A stretch of DNA of 14,531 bases from Sphingomonadales bacterium (GTDB lineage Bacteria; Bacteroidota; Bacteroidia; UBA7662). The stretch covers positions 1-14,531 of the forward strand of contig VHBD01000024.1 of NCBI GenBank assembly GCA_016872125.1, read 5' to 3'. This document shows, piece after piece, positions 13,944 to 14,531 of this stretch. The notes beneath the pieces were generated by a model. It was not told the DNA's origin. It worked only from the letters and a program-made list of their open reading frames with translations, and made no database searches. Made by a program: the position numbers and the translations under genes. Positions within the stretch are counted from its first letter, which is position 1. Every line of letters starts with the position of its first letter.

Positions 13944-14531
13944 GTGCGATCTCGTTTACTCTTGTTAGGAGCAACACTGGCCTGGTGTTGGCTGCTCTAC
14001 AAGCCATGGGAGGGGCTTCCCCCAGTTCATACATTTTTTCATTGGTCATCATCACCCCTACGGATCACCGGCGCGGAAGATGCGGATCTTGAAATCGAAG
14101 GCCCCTATGCCGATCTCCGAATAGGTATCGACAGTTTGGGGGTCCCGCATATCTTCGGGGAGAGCGCAGAGGCAGTTGCCTACGGTGTGGGCTGGATGCA
14201 TGCCCGCGATCGCCTCTTTCAGATGGAATTGATGAGCCGTGTGGTCAAAGGGCGAATCAGCGAAGTGGTCGGTGCGGTCGCCTTGGAAAGTGATATGTTC
14301 TGGCGCAAGCTGGAATTCGAACGCAAAGCACCGCTATGGTGGAACCAATATGCTGCAGATGAGCCTGCTATGGCTGCCGAAATCGCCGCCTATACCCGTG
14401 GAATCAACGATTATATCGCCGCGATGGGTCCTGGCGACAAGCCTTTGGAATTTCATTTGTTAGGCTTCGAGCCCAGCCCTTGGAAGGAAGAAAATTTGTT
14501 TTATTTACTTCGGTACATGTCCCATATTCTG
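13944..14531 (+). CDS. Penicillin acylase-family protein, N-terminal part (3' truncated by window)
   Basis: An open frame from GTG 13944 to the window edge (196 residues) that begins with a hydrophobic segment (about 5-18, LLLLGATLAWCWLLY), a signal peptide or membrane anchor. It continues with DADLEIEGPYADLRIGIDSLGVPHIFGE and then the hallmark GVGWMHARDRLFQMELM (about 81-97) and VVKGRISEVVG. Later come AYTRGINDYI and EFHLLGFEPSPWKEE. This is the alpha-chain region of Ntn hydrolases of the penicillin amidase family (PF01804), periplasmic enzymes that are autocleaved and hydrolyse amide bonds of beta-lactams, acyl-homoserine lactones or related substrates. The nucleophilic Ser and the whole beta chain lie beyond the window, so activity cannot be judged. 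No ATG fits the frame upstream; a TAA at 13923-13925 limits the start. Confidence 0.88.
   Translation, partial: MRSRLLLLGATLAWCWLLYKPWEGLPPVHTFFHWSSSPLRITGAEDADLEIEGPYADLRIGIDSLGVPHIFGESAEAVAYGVGWMHARDRLFQMELMSRVVKGRISEVVGAVALESDMFWRKLEFERKAPLWWNQYAADEPAMAAEIAAYTRGINDYIAAMGPGDKPLEFHLLGFEPSPWKEENLFYLLRYMSHIL

Noticed and set aside
13882..14055. N-terminal extension of the TonB receptor by 58 residues.
   Set aside because: The extension is antisense to the acylase coding region and places a non-signal sequence before a clear signal peptide starting at 13881.
8454..14531. A beta-lactam-related cluster suggested by an IPNS-like oxygenase and a penicillin acylase family member.
   Set aside because: Both are broad families with many other substrates, they are more than 4 kb apart with unrelated genes between, and no ACV synthetase or epimerase is present.

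Overview
The window looks like an ordinary chromosomal segment of a Bacteroidota bacterium. The evidence is a GSCFA-domain protein, a long TonB-dependent receptor with an N-terminal carboxypeptidase-regulatory-like domain, a fused alpha/beta 2-oxoacid dehydrogenase E1 of the kind common in this phylum, no clear Shine-Dalgarno sequences before most starts, and several copies of the Bacteroidota -7 promoter motif TAnnTTTG. The moderately high GC (judged by eye at a little over 50%) would fit lineages such as Saprospiria or Chitinophagia, but the sequence alone does not fix the family.

Layout. Positions 1-405 hold the 3' end of a GSCFA-domain gene. A 181-bp leader full of small inverted repeats follows, then guaB (587-2059, IMP dehydrogenase). 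Next comes a tight same-strand run: pheS (2089-3159), a 3-hydroxyacyl-CoA dehydrogenase starting 4 nt later (3164-4042), and a small lipoprotein with a ligand-altered Rieske-like fold overlapping it by 20 nt (4023-4481). A broken or oddly started TPR gene (4532-4898) ends this rightward block. Convergent to it, on the minus strand, lie metK (4948-6258) and, upstream, a 688-aa alpha/beta-fused thiamine-diphosphate E1 dehydrogenase (6343-8409). Divergent from the E1 gene are an isopenicillin-N-synthase-like 2-oxoglutarate/Fe(II) oxygenase (8454-9422) and a two-domain CHR-family chromate-type transporter (9456-10667). After a 151-bp gap comes a minus-strand orphan TonB-dependent receptor (10819-13881). 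Divergent from it, running off the right edge, is the N-terminal part of a penicillin-acylase-family Ntn hydrolase (13944-14531).

How the genes fit together. Most are housekeeping or central metabolism: GTP synthesis, tRNA-Phe charging, fatty or hydroxy-acyl-CoA oxidation, S-adenosylmethionine synthesis and branched-chain or other 2-oxoacid oxidation. I see no phage, IS, CRISPR, tRNA or rRNA, and no convincing defence or biosynthetic island. The less ordinary parts are small: (a) the guaB leader, with a perfect 8-bp stem ending on the A of the start codon; (b) the modified Rieske-like lipoprotein with cysteine and tyrosine in place of the two histidine ligands; (c) the frame-disrupted TPR gene whose first residues resemble a PqqD-type peptide; (d) a 19-bp palindrome between the E1 gene and the oxygenase that presents TATTTTTG in both directions; (e) the receptor/acylase divergent pair. 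I do not see a clear new multi-gene system.
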